64,000 nucleotides of DNA. Origin: Porticoccaceae bacterium. Its GTDB lineage: Bacteria; Pseudomonadota; Gammaproteobacteria; Pseudomonadales; Porticoccaceae. Made by a program: the position numbers and the translations under genes. The stretch spans positions 1-64,000 of the forward strand of contig JAQXBF010000011.1 in assembly GCA_029252555.1 (NCBI GenBank), written 5' to 3'. The notes under the pieces were generated by a model. The model made no database searches and had not been told where the DNA came from. It saw only the letters and a list, made by a program, of their open reading frames with translations. Below, piece by piece: positions 26,842 to 34,728 of this stretch (the stretch's first letter is position 1; each line of letters starts with the position of its first letter).

Positions 26842-27956
26842 TTACGTCTTTAATGCCTCATCTGCTGGCACATAGGGATAACCCAGTGCGTCAGCCACAG
26901 CCTTGTAGGTCACCTTGCCCTTGTGGACGTTAAGCCCATTCTGTAAATTTTTGTCTCTAAATAAACTATTGATAGGGTCATCGGCCAGTGCCAGCGCATA
27001 GGGTAATGTCGCATTATTCAGCGCCATAGTCGCTGTGCACGCCACACCACCAGGCATATTAGCCACACAGTAATGCACTACATCATCCACAATAAAAGTT
27101 GGCTCCTCATGGGTAGTCACCTTAGAGGTTTCAAAACAACCACCTTGGTCAATAGCCACATCCACCACCACTGCCCCTTTCTTCATTCGTCCGATAAGGT
27201 CTCGAGACAATAGCTTGGGAGCCTCAGCACCAGGAATCAAAACCGCGCCAATCACCAGATCCGCGTCGAGGGCGTATTCTTCAATTGCGGCATTAGTGGA
27301 GTACACACACCGGACTCTGCCCTCATACTTGGCATCGAGCTCTCGCAAGCGAGGAATAGAACGGTCCAAAATAGTAACATCTGCCCCCATACCCACAGAC
27401 ATAGCCGCCTCATTGTCACCCACAACACCGCCACCAATCACCAGCACCTTGGCAGGAGCAACACCGGGAACACCACCCAGTAGAACACCACGACCGCCCT
27501 GGGCTTTTTCTAGGTGATGGGCGCCAGCCTGCACCGACATGCGGCCCGCGACCTCAGACATAGGTGCTAAAAGTGGTAACCCCCCCTGATTACCGGTAAC
27601 TGTTTCGTAAGCAACACAGATAGCGCCAGATGCCACCAACAACTCGGCCTGTTTGGGGTCTGGAGCCAAATGCAAGTAGGTATATAAAATTTGCCCCTCC
27701 CGGAGCATCTTGCACTCAGATGCCTGTGGCTCCTTGACTTTAATGACCATTTCAGCCCGGGCAAATATCTCGCCAGCCGAGTCAACTATCTCAGCCCCAG
27801 CATCCAAATACTCTGTATCGGGAAAATCAATCGCAGCACCGGCCGAGCGCTCAACTATTACCTGATGCCCCCGCTTAACCAACTCGTTGACAGAGACGGT
27901 GTCATCCCAACGCGATATTCGTGATTCTTAATTTCCTTGGGTACGCCAACTAACAT
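26842..27956 (-). pseudogene. ald: Alanine dehydrogenase with a 5' frameshift
   Basis: An ATG at 27956 with ribosome-binding site AGAGGA begins MLVGVPKEIKNHEYRVGMTP, a perfect Ald N-terminus including the pyruvate-binding Arg15. After codon 20 (27897-27899) five bases stand where six are expected, and the Ald sequence resumes one frame over at VNELVKRGHQVIVE and runs intact to the stop at 26842. The rest has the NAD-binding [18 protein letters not shown] and GVACTATMALNNATLPYAL. If the single-base deletion is real, only an N-truncated 346-residue form from an internal TTG (27882) could be made and it would lack Arg15. A sequencing error is equally possible. Ald interconverts alanine and pyruvate plus ammonia. 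Divergent Lrp-type gene is the likely regulator. Confidence 0.85.
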
Positions 27957-28106
27957 TGCAGAGTCCTCTGTAGGGGGTTGATAAAAGCTTGTAAGCTAAT
28001 AATTTATATTGCTATTCTAAGAGTACATGATAATTTTTCTTGCGCAAAACGGCTATTATTTAGAATATTTTATGATTTATAACAATTAAAACGGGATATT
28101 TTAATT

Positions 28107-28604
28107 ATGACATCCACTTCAGAATCAGCTGACAAACTTGGCAAGATAGACCGCAATATTCTGCGGATACTGCAAAAAGATGGGCGCATAAGCTACACCG
28201 ATCTAGCGCGAGAGGTCGGGCTGTCTGTTACACCCTGTATTGAGCGGGTCAAGCGCCTCGAGCGAAGCGGAACCATTCTCGGCTACTCAGCGAAAGTCTG
28301 CCCACAAAAACTGAATGCAAGCCTGGTGGTATTTGTGCAGATAAGGCTGAACCACACTTCACAAAAGAATTTTGAAGAGTTCCACCGCTCGGTGATGGAC
28401 CTAGAAAATGTGCAGAGCTGCTTCTTAGTTTCCGGTAACTATGACTACCTTTTAAAAGCCAGAGTGGCAGATATGGCAGCTTATAGAGAACTCCTAGGCC
28501 ATCGCATTCTCAAACTGCCAGCTGTGCAAGAATCCACCAGCTATGTGGTTATGGAAGAGTTAAAAGAAACCATGGAAGTGCCAGTGCCCTACAGCCGAAA
28601 ATAA
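28107..28604 (+). CDS. Lrp/AsnC family transcriptional regulator
   Basis: 165 residues. The N-terminal helix-turn-helix is in DRNILRILQKDGRISYTDLAREVGLSVTPCIERVKRLE-type sequence (residues 12-49), then a ligand-binding RAM domain with the pattern VQSCFLVSGNYDYLLKARVAD. It matches Lrp itself in length and style. Lrp-type regulators commonly lie divergent from ald and activate it in response to alanine or other amino acids. The 150-base intergenic region is AT-rich with a small inverted repeat (AGCTT/AAGCT near 27986-27997), a plausible binding zone. Confidence 0.93.
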   Translation: MTSTSESADKLGKIDRNILRILQKDGRISYTDLAREVGLSVTPCIERVKRLERSGTILGYSAKVCPQKLNASLVVFVQIRLNHTSQKNFEEFHRSVMDLENVQSCFLVSGNYDYLLKARVADMAAYRELLGHRILKLPAVQESTSYVVMEELKETMEVPVPYSRK

Positions 28605-28638
28605 CCAGTAAAAACAAGCTAATATCCATGCCTTAAGG

Positions 28639-28667
28639 TTGACTCAAATCCATTGCTCACCTATAGT
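28639..28667 (+). promoter_or_regulatory. Stable-RNA promoter of tRNA-Arg
   Basis: -35 TTGACT (28639-28644), 17-base spacer, -10 TATAGT (28662-28667), followed by a GCGC discriminator. A GC-rich discriminator is typical of tRNA promoters under stringent control. The mature tRNA starts 27 bases after the -10 box. Confidence 0.75.
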
Positions 28668-28694
28668 GCGCTACCTCAGAAATGAGTCCAAAAC

Positions 28695-28771
28695 GCACTC
28701 GTAGCTCAGCTGGATAGAGTACCCGGCTACGAACCGGGCGGTCGAAGGTTCGAATCCTTCCGAGTGCGCCA
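28695..28771 (+). tRNA. tRNA-Arg (anticodon ACG)
   Basis: 77 bases with encoded CCA. Acceptor stem GCACTCG/CGAGTGC, D-arm AGCTCAGCTGGATAGAGT, anticodon stem CCCGG/CCGGG with loop CTACGAA (anticodon ACG at 34-36, A34 to be deaminated to inosine for CGU/CGC/CGA), T-arm GGTTCGAATCC. All four arms fold. Confidence 0.97.
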
Positions 28772-28818
28772 TATACAAAAAAACCCATCTTTTAAGGTGG
28801 GTTTTTTTGTATATGGCG
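28767..28818 (+). terminator. Long palindromic terminator starting within the tRNA-Arg 3' end
   Basis: Two arms of 21 bases (28767-28787 and 28798-28818) pair perfectly around a ten-base loop that can pair further. The left arm includes the last five bases of the tRNA with its CCA; the right arm contains T7. It will terminate the tRNA transcript. Confidence 0.9.
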
Positions 28819-28976
28819 TAAAATCAAATAAGAGCCTACTGTTAAAATCTCGGTAAAACCCCAACCTCAATAAGCTCAAAGACCAGCGTTCTGATCCAAT
28901 CAAAACAACCCCGCGTAATCTTGAAAAGTAACAATAAAAAGATTGAATCAACTCAACGGATTAAAAGGGTAATCAG

Positions 28977-29276
28977 ATGAAGACAAAACTAGCATTTCTT
29001 TGGTTTTACGACTGCTACAACGCAGTGATGGATCACAACAAAAATCCCCTTCGGCATATTCCTGATCCAGTCTCAAGACTTTGGATCATGACCGTACTTG
29101 CTTGGATGTGGTCAGTGGTGTTTGGCGTCTACTTAGGTAGTGTGATTTACATGGGTATTAGCATAGCCTCTCACTTTATACTGCTGTTCATGGTGTCATT
29201 TACAGCGGCCATTTTCTACGACGCTGAACGCCGTCATGACAGCTGGCTGCTCAAACTCAGAGAAGTACAAGGCTAA
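28977..29276 (+). CDS. Small membrane protein, function unknown
   Basis: 99 residues with two hydrophobic helices (LWIMTVLAWMWSVVFGVYLG and ISIASHFILLFMVSFTAA) between polar ends. The N-terminal FLWFYDCYNAVMDHNKNPLRHIPDP and the C-terminal FYDAERRHDSWL face the same side in a two-helix hairpin. I do not recognise a family. The gene is preceded by AT-rich DNA and stands alone between the tRNA and the DUF1244 gene. Confidence 0.7.
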   Translation: MKTKLAFLWFYDCYNAVMDHNKNPLRHIPDPVSRLWIMTVLAWMWSVVFGVYLGSVIYMGISIASHFILLFMVSFTAAIFYDAERRHDSWLLKLREVQG

Positions 29277-29396
29277 AACTTCGGCCCTGGGTCGCGCACT
29301 TGTGACGGGCGTGACCAGTCTTAAGTGCCTTTCAAAAATATTTATGGTCACTATAATTGGTTATCCAGTTTTTCTAACTTTCGGACAACCTAAGAC

Positions 29397-29690
29397 ATGA
29401 TCACATTCTCTCAGCGCACTGAACTTGAAGCCGCCGCCTTCCGGCGGCTTATTCAGCATTTAGATGACAATAAAGACGTTCAGAACATCGATCTGATGAT
29501 TCTCGCTAACTTCTGTCGCAACTGCTTAAGTAAATGGTATGCAGCGGCGGCTAATGAGCGAGATATTGAGATGGACTACGATCAGGCGCAGGGGGCTATC
29601 TATGGCATGGCCTACAGCGAGTGGAAGGATAAACACCAGACACCCGCCACTGCTGAACAGCTAGCGGCCTTTGCCAAACGTCAGAAATAA
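29397..29690 (+). CDS. DUF1244 family protein
   Basis: 97 residues. The body LEAAAFRRLIQHLDDNKDVQNIDLM, then ANFCRNCLSKWYAAAA and AIYGMAYSEWKDKHQ, matches the conserved small alpha-helical DUF1244 family, found widely in proteobacteria and of unknown function. The two nearby cysteines (FCRNCL) are invariant in the family. Convergent with the cysteine synthase gene, with one base between the stops. Confidence 0.9.
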   Translation: MITFSQRTELEAAAFRRLIQHLDDNKDVQNIDLMILANFCRNCLSKWYAAAANERDIEMDYDQAQGAIYGMAYSEWKDKHQTPATAEQLAAFAKRQK

Positions 29691-29691
29691 A

Positions 29692-30768
29692 CTATTCGTT
29701 GAGATGAAAACTCGGCGTGGACAGAGACAGAGCAACCTCCGCGTCATCCATTTCTTCGCCGACCCCCTCGAATAGAGGTGACGACAGATAGCGCTCACCA
29801 GTGTCTGGAAGCATGCACAGAATCACGGTTCCAGGTTCGGCGATCTCGGCGATATTTTGGGATACAGAGAACGTCGAGCCACCAGATATACCCGTGAATA
29901 TTCCTTCCTTCTGCGCCAATAATTGCGAAGCACGAATCCCTTCTTGAGCATCTATGGGCATAAGCTGATCAAAGCGGTTTTGATCGATGGATTCCTGCAA
30001 TACAGCGGGAATAAAGTCTGGGGTCCAGCCCTGAATCATATGGGGTTCAAAGGCAGGGTGACTACCTGCGGGCGCTCCATAGGCTCCGCGCTCTTGGGCA
30101 TACCCACTCTGGATAAGCTGGGCATTAACCGGCTCACTCAGAATTATTTGAGTTTCCGGCCGCTCCTCACGCAGCACCTTAGCCACGCCAGAGAAGGTGC
30201 CACCAGTACCATAACCTGTCACCCAATAATCCAGCCGATCACCGGCGAAGTCGGCAAGAATTTCTTTAGCGGTAGTATTCTCATGAATTTTTGCGTTGGC
30301 ATCTGTTTCAAATTGTCGCGCTAAGAACCAGCCATTCGCATCGGCCAGCTCTACAGCTTTAAGATAACAACCCATGGCCTTATCCGCCTTTGGAGTCAAA
30401 ATTACCTGAGCTCCAAGGAAGCGCATAAGTTTGCGTCGCTCTATTGAGACGCTGGTGGGCATTGTTGCAACAAAAGGATATCCCTTTGCCGCACAAACCA
30501 TCGCTAGCCCAACACCGGTATTACCACTAGTTGCCTCGACAACGGTCTGCCCCGGCTTGAGTTCGCCACTACGCTCAGCTTCTTCGATAATACTGATAGC
30601 CAAACGATCTTTCACCGACCCTGCGGGATTAAAGAATTCGGCTTTTACGTAGAGCCGCACATGGTCTGGCACTAACTTTCTAACGCGGACACAGGGAGTG
30701 TCACCGATAGTATCCAAAATGCTGTCGTATAGCTTTCCGCGCCCTGCTGTTGCTCTTGACTGTTCCAT
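29692..30768 (-). CDS. Cysteine synthase A-like (O-acetylserine sulfhydrylase)
   Basis: 358 residues, fold type II PLP enzyme. The Schiff-base lysine is in NPAGSVKDR (Lys53), the substrate loop is TSGNTG (80-85), the phosphate-binding loop is GTGGTFSG, and the C-terminal GERYLSS is family-typical. Longer than E. coli CysK (323) with an N-terminal addition and a C-terminal tail (SLSTPSFHLNE). It makes cysteine from O-acetylserine and sulfide. CysK versus CysM/cystathionine beta-synthase-like subfamily is not settled by eye. Confidence 0.9.
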   Translation of the reverse strand: MEQSRATAGRGKLYDSILDTIGDTPCVRVRKLVPDHVRLYVKAEFFNPAGSVKDRLAISIIEEAERSGELKPGQTVVEATSGNTGVGLAMVCAAKGYPFVATMPTSVSIERRKLMRFLGAQVILTPKADKAMGCYLKAVELADANGWFLARQFETDANAKIHENTTAKEILADFAGDRLDYWVTGYGTGGTFSGVAKVLREERPETQIILSEPVNAQLIQSGYAQERGAYGAPAGSHPAFEPHMIQGWTPDFIPAVLQESIDQNRFDQLMPIDAQEGIRASQLLAQKEGIFTGISGGSTFSVSQNIAEIAEPGTVILCMLPDTGERYLSSPLFEGVGEEMDDAEVALSLSTPSFHLNE

Positions 30769-30833
30769 GATCGCTACTCCCTCATTTGATAAATGTTTGA
30801 GTTAAGTTCAGAGGGAATCATAAATCAAAGAGC

Positions 30834-31391
30834 TCAGTCGTAAAAGCCAATCTCTGCTACATCAATTTCTGCCTGGTGGTCCCGACCATAAGCCAAAATA
30901 CCAATACTGCGGATGGCGCTGGGCTTTAAAGCCTTGCGCAGCCACGAGCCCGATCGCTCAAAAGCCGAGAGAGGTAACCTAACAACCTGCCATTCGCCTG
31001 TTGTTTCAAAGCCGGCCTGATAATACTGCCAGGGCAGCACCGTGCCAGAGGTGCGCAGGTGAATATAGTAGCCTTGAGAGTTACCGCGAACCTTCAAATA
31101 AACCCCAGCAGCAGAACCTACAGAGCCCTTGGGCACTGTCCTGCGAATCTGGATAAATCCTCCATTGTTCTCGGTAGAAACGCGGCCCGTCATATGGGCG
31201 TAATTCTCTCCGTCTTGCTCCATGTATTCCACGGACCCCTCTGAAATACCCCCCATAACTTGATCGCTAAAATAAGCCCATCCCAGCTGGGATTGCGCAT
31301 TAAAGGTATCAGACAAAAGATTTTCAGCGCCAACGGTTGACGCCGACGCAGACAATGCAACGGTCAAAATAATACCCTTAACTTTGTTCAT
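30834..31391 (-). CDS. CIA30 family protein, secreted
   Basis: 185 residues with a signal peptide (MNKVKGIILTVALSASASTVGA). The mature part has a CIA30-type carbohydrate-binding-like beta fold: WAYFSDQVMGGISEGSVEY, GGFIQIRRTVPKG, GVYLKVRGNSQGYYIHLRTS, and SIGILAYGRDHQAEIDVAEI. The name comes from a mitochondrial complex I assembly factor; the secreted bacterial members have no proven role. Lies 65 bases downstream of nothing on its strand except the TIGR03643 gene, 19 bases away, so these two may be cotranscribed. Confidence 0.85.
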   Translation of the reverse strand: MNKVKGIILTVALSASASTVGAENLLSDTFNAQSQLGWAYFSDQVMGGISEGSVEYMEQDGENYAHMTGRVSTENNGGFIQIRRTVPKGSVGSAAGVYLKVRGNSQGYYIHLRTSGTVLPWQYYQAGFETTGEWQVVRLPLSAFERSGSWLRKALKPSAIRSIGILAYGRDHQAEIDVAEIGFYD

Positions 31392-31410
31392 AATTGGATC
31401 CTATGGGTTA

Positions 31411-31692
31411 CTAGCGTTTGTACTGGGATGGGCAGTATCCCCTACTGACATCAGGCGAGCGCAGAGATAGGTGCTTTGTTTTACGACTGGTAACACGCTT
31501 TCGCCATAGCCGGAATGACCTGGCCTTAACTTGGCTGCGCATCAGGTTGATCACCGCAGACTCATTGAGTCCAAAATTAAATTCAATCGCTTCAAATGGC
31601 GTACGATCTTCCCAAGCCATCTCGACAATCCTCGATAGCTCTGACTGGGTAAATTCTCGAGACGGTTGAGTCCCGACGGGGATAGCTGTCAT
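31411..31692 (-). CDS. TIGR03643 (DUF2805) family protein
   Basis: 93 residues from the ATG at 31692, which has AAAGG nine bases upstream; an ATG 13 codons earlier (31731) is possible. The core FTQSELSRIVEMAWEDRTPF, FGLNESAVINLMR and FRLWRKRVTSRKTKH is highly conserved in this small family of unknown function. A basic helix and an HTH-like spacing suggest nucleic-acid contact, which is inference. An inverted repeat (TTGTATC/GATACAA, 31743-31762) lies just upstream of the longer start. Confidence 0.85.
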   Translation of the reverse strand: MTAIPVGTQPSREFTQSELSRIVEMAWEDRTPFEAIEFNFGLNESAVINLMRSQVKARSFRLWRKRVTSRKTKHLSLRSPDVSRGYCPSQYKR

Positions 31693-31846
31693 GGGAGAGG
31701 CCTTTAGTGTTTTAACTCTTTGTGTACGCATTACAGAGATATTTGTATCAGGCCAGATACAAGAAAGCCCTCCACAAGACTGGGGCGGGCTTAGTGTTTG
31801 TGAAATTGACGTTAGCTGAAGTCAATAAAGCCTTAACTCATGATGG

Positions 31847-32038
31847 TCAGGACCCCATCAGGCCTAACTTCTTAAGTAATGTCAGATCTCGCTTTAAGCC
31901 CTCTTCAATATGAGATTCAATCAAATTGACTCGGTGCTTGGTAAAGCTGTCAGGCACTACTTTTAAGGTAACCAGCTTCTTTGGTTGCTCATTATCGCCG
32001 CTTCTATCATCCTCAGTCTTACTATTAGCTAATGACAT
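31847..32038 (-). CDS. Small acidic/basic protein, function unknown
   Basis: 63 residues, polar, no membrane segment: a charged N-terminus (SKTEDDRSGDNEQPKK), a short beta-like LVTLKVVPDSF, then a helix ending RDLTLLKKLGLMG. Not recognised. The ATG is one base after the stop of the preceding 277-residue gene, so it is almost certainly cotranslated with it and may be a partner protein. Confidence 0.55.
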   Translation of the reverse strand: MSLANSKTEDDRSGDNEQPKKLVTLKVVPDSFTKHRVNLIESHIEEGLKRDLTLLKKLGLMGS

Positions 32039-32039
32039 T

Positions 32040-32873
32040 CTAATCTACTTTCAATAGCCTTAGGCTGTGTTCTAACCCCAGTCGCAGTCCAAATTGATCG
32101 TACAACCACTTGTAATAATCTTCTCGGCCTGCATTAAAATAATTAGCTTTATTAGCCTTGATACACAATATGTAGGGGTAACTTCTCGATGGCCTATGAT
32201 AAATAGGATAGCAGAGAACTGAGCCCTTCTCGTTTTCCTCGAACATATGGTAACGCTGATCAACGGTTTTTTCTGCCTCCCTTTGTATACCTGGGATCAC
32301 CACCACAGATTTTGTTGCCACACAGTGCCTTACAGCACTGTCAGGGCAATCGAGTTCAGATATTTCATGCGTCGGAGGTTCACCCCCATGGGTATACCAA
32401 CTCAATAGCTCTCCTTGAGCGCCTATCTCTGCCAAGCGAACATAGAAGCTGGCATTACCAGCAATCTTCTCAAAAAACTTCCAAACCGTGTTAACAGTAA
32501 AATATATCTGCTGATCGGGCTGGGTAATCGACTTAAACACAGTGCTGGCCTCGGCATTATTGCCATATGCCAGAAACGCCTCACATTCACCCTCAATACG
32601 ATCCGACTTGATGCCCACAATATCCTCAAAGGCCTCTTTCAGAATCAACACATCTTCCCGTTTTAAAATGCCACTTTTCTTGGCTATGGCATTAGCGATC
32701 TTGGGCAAAAGGTTATAAATAGCTAAAAACAACAACGTACTTAAAAAATAACAGCAAGTTATTGGCTGAAAGCCATACGATAGAATTTTCTGAAAGATTT
32801 TTATTAAAAAGGGTTTCGACTGACTCTCTTGACTCTCTGGTGAAATATAAAAATAATAAAAACGGGAATACAT
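32040..32873 (-). CDS. Membrane-anchored protein with GAF-like region, function unknown
   Basis: The C-terminal ~220 residues look genuine: a membrane helix (CCYFLSTLLFLAIYNLLPKI), a linker, then a soluble part with NASFYVRLAEIGAQGELLSW, VRHCVATKSVVVIPGI and KGSVLCYPIYHRPSRSYPYI, the pattern of a GAF-like sensory domain. The first ~30 residues of this frame are doubtful: an overlapping frame upstream, in a different phase, reads EYVDRPWVMVLMAAFNVFPF with a hydrophobic helix followed by RESRESVETLF, and looks like a better N-terminus (see findings). Start and integrity are therefore uncertain. Upstream partner of the 63-residue gene. Confidence 0.5.
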   Translation of the reverse strand: MYSRFYYFYISPESQESQSKPFLIKIFQKILSYGFQPITCCYFLSTLLFLAIYNLLPKIANAIAKKSGILKREDVLILKEAFEDIVGIKSDRIEGECEAFLAYGNNAEASTVFKSITQPDQQIYFTVNTVWKFFEKIAGNASFYVRLAEIGAQGELLSWYTHGGEPPTHEISELDCPDSAVRHCVATKSVVVIPGIQREAEKTVDQRYHMFEENEKGSVLCYPIYHRPSRSYPYILCIKANKANYFNAGREDYYKWLYDQFGLRLGLEHSLRLLKVD

Positions 32874-32895
32874 TGAACGCAGCCATAAGGACCAT

Positions 32896-33277
32896 TACCC
32901 AGGGGCGATCTACATATTCGACAAAAGAAAGGAAACGCTGGGTCCATCTTCCGTTTATTTTATGACTTATATTGCTCGAGCAATTTCCCTGTCATTTTTG
33001 ACGGCGTTTGCGGAAGTATATTCAACGAAACAGCCGCCTGCCGATTATTTTGCATAATTTATCCAAGGGCACACCAATACTGGCCTGTAAAACCAAATTG
33101 GCAGATTTGGGAAATAGGAAAAGTCGTTATACCACTGACGCCCCTATGGGCAAATATTGCCGTATTGCCATCGTTAATATAAAAGGGCTATAGTCTCATC
33201 CATAAAAATAAAATCCTTTCCGCAGAGCCTCGATTATTAAAGGTTTGCGCAGTGCAGCGGATTAATGGAGTCTTAAA
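32896..33277. other. Gap before alkB, no gene seen
   Basis: About 380 bases. The minus strand to about 32960 may code the displaced N-terminus of the preceding membrane protein. The plus strand just before 33278 carries a good ribosome-binding site (GGAGTCTTAAAATG) for alkB. A TATAGT at 33190-33195 could be part of an alkB promoter, but no -35 is clear. A 61-codon plus frame at 33008-33193 has no family resemblance. Confidence 0.6.
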
Positions 33278-34456
33278 ATGGTCACTTATTCAATTGAAGA
33301 TGCCCAGACAGGGTCTATTAGCTACAGCGATAGAAAGCGTTACCTGTGGCTTATCTCAGTCATCATGCCTACTTTCCCTCTGATGGGTGTGTTCATCTTT
33401 TACCAAACCGGTCTCGAGTGGACCCTCTGCTTGCCATTAATAATCAACTACATAGCCATGCCAATTCTCGATTGGCTGATCGGCAGTGATAACAACAACC
33501 CCCCTGAAGAATTAGTGCCGCAGTTGGAAGCCGATAAATACTATCGATATCTGACCTATGCCACAGTGCCAATGCACTTTATAGTGCTGGTCAGTCTGGC
33601 CTATGTAGTGGGTACCAATGATCTCAGTTGGTGGTCAATTCTAGTCACGGCCATTATTGCGGGTGGTTACAGCGGGCTGGGCATCAATACAGCCCATGAA
33701 TTAGGTCACAAGCAGACCAGCATTGAGCAACTTTTGTCCAAAATCACCCTAGCTGTCCCAACTTACGGGCATTTTTGTGTAGAGCACAATCGCGGCCACC
33801 ATGTTCTGGTAGCAACGCCAGATGACCCCGCCAGTTCTCGGATGGGCGAGTCAATATATGCGTTCACCCTCAGGGAAATTCCCGGCACCTTTAAGCGGGG
33901 CTGGAATTTGGAAAAATCTCGCCTGAGCAAACAGGGTAAAAGCACTTGGTCTATTCATAATGATATTCTCCAGTCCTACGCCTTAAGCACTTTACTGCAA
34001 GGTGCATTAATCTCTGCATTTGGCTGGGTCATGGTGCCATTTTTAGCAGTGCATAATGTTTGGGCTTGGTATCAGCTTACTTCGGCCAATTATATTGAAC
34101 ATTATGGTCTGTTGCGTGAGCAAAAAGAGAATGGTCGCTATGAGCGCTGTCAGCCCCACCACTCTTGGAATGCTAATTACATTATGAGTAATCTTGCGTT
34201 ATTTCATTTAGAGCGCCACTCAGACCACCATGCCAACCCAATTCGTCGCTATCAAAGTCTGCGCAACTTTAAAGATATACCTGAACTGCCCAATGGCTAC
34301 TATGGCATGTACTTGCTGGCCTACATCCCCTGGCTTTGGTACCGAGTAATGGATCATCGGGTCCTTGCTCTGCCCCATATCGATGGCGACTTATCCAAAG
34401 TGAATATCTGCCCCCGTAAAAGAGATCAAATTTTCGCTAAATATGGCACTAGATAA
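33278..34456 (+). CDS. alkB: Alkane 1-monooxygenase
   Basis: 392 residues, six predicted membrane helices. The four conserved histidine motifs of integral-membrane di-iron hydroxylases are all visible: HELGHK (140-145), EHNRGHH (169-175), NYIEHYGLLR (271-280) and LERHSDHH (311-318). The enzyme hydroxylates the terminal carbon of medium-chain n-alkanes using rubredoxin and rubredoxin reductase, neither of which is in the window. A GGAG ribosome-binding site precedes the ATG. Alkane oxidation is common in marine gammaproteobacteria. Related fatty-acid desaturase-like or xylene monooxygenase proteins differ in the HYGLxR motif. Confidence 0.95.
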   Translation: MVTYSIEDAQTGSISYSDRKRYLWLISVIMPTFPLMGVFIFYQTGLEWTLCLPLIINYIAMPILDWLIGSDNNNPPEELVPQLEADKYYRYLTYATVPMHFIVLVSLAYVVGTNDLSWWSILVTAIIAGGYSGLGINTAHELGHKQTSIEQLLSKITLAVPTYGHFCVEHNRGHHVLVATPDDPASSRMGESIYAFTLREIPGTFKRGWNLEKSRLSKQGKSTWSIHNDILQSYALSTLLQGALISAFGWVMVPFLAVHNVWAWYQLTSANYIEHYGLLREQKENGRYERCQPHHSWNANYIMSNLALFHLERHSDHHANPIRRYQSLRNFKDIPELPNGYYGMYLLAYIPWLWYRVMDHRVLALPHIDGDLSKVNICPRKRDQIFAKYGTR

Positions 34457-34458
34457 AA

Positions 34459-34728
34459 CTAGCCTGCATCAAAGAAAGTTCCACTCCTAAACCCGCTTTT
34501 GCGGGTGCAGCAGCGTTTTCCAATAGTCCTCTTGATGGTAAAGCCCTTTCCGGCCGTGTCCCGCCCTTCTAACACAATCACCAAACGTTGACGATTTTTA
34601 ATCAGGCGCTGTTGGATTTTTAAAAGTTCTACTTGTAAGCGACGCTTTTCAACTTGATACTCTTGTTACCGCTGTAGGGCGTCTCTAATGTTTTTATCTG
34701 TTTTAATTTCATTGGGAAGAAAAGCCTT
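34459..34728 (-). pseudogene. Remnant of polyphosphate kinase 2
   Basis: The minus strand of the alkB-hydrolase gap holds about 90 codons in one phase. They read KAFLPNEIKTDKNIRDALQR, a TAA (34666-34668), then QEYQVEKRRLQVELLKIQQR, then RLVIVLEGRDTAGKGFTIKR, and become unrecognisable before a TAG at 34459. PPK2 proteins have an N-terminal helix ending RRLQ.EL.KLQ, then the Walker A EGRDAAGKG and TIKR, in the same order and spacing. The family is about 250-300 residues, so over two thirds are gone. The stop and the missing body make it a decayed remnant. I see no functional start. It is antisense to, and downstream of, alkB. Confidence 0.8.

Noticed and set aside
28767-28818. tRNA-Arg 3' palindrome as a phage or island attachment site
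   Set aside because: No integrase, no second copy of the tRNA end and no foreign gene block nearby; terminator function is enough.
28727-28951. Seventy-codon minus-strand frame over tRNA-Arg and its terminator
   Set aside because: It is the usual spurious frame produced by reading a tRNA gene backwards.
33008-33193. Sixty-one-codon plus frame before alkB
   Set aside because: No ribosome-binding site, mixed basic residues without domain pattern, and alkB has its own start and site downstream.
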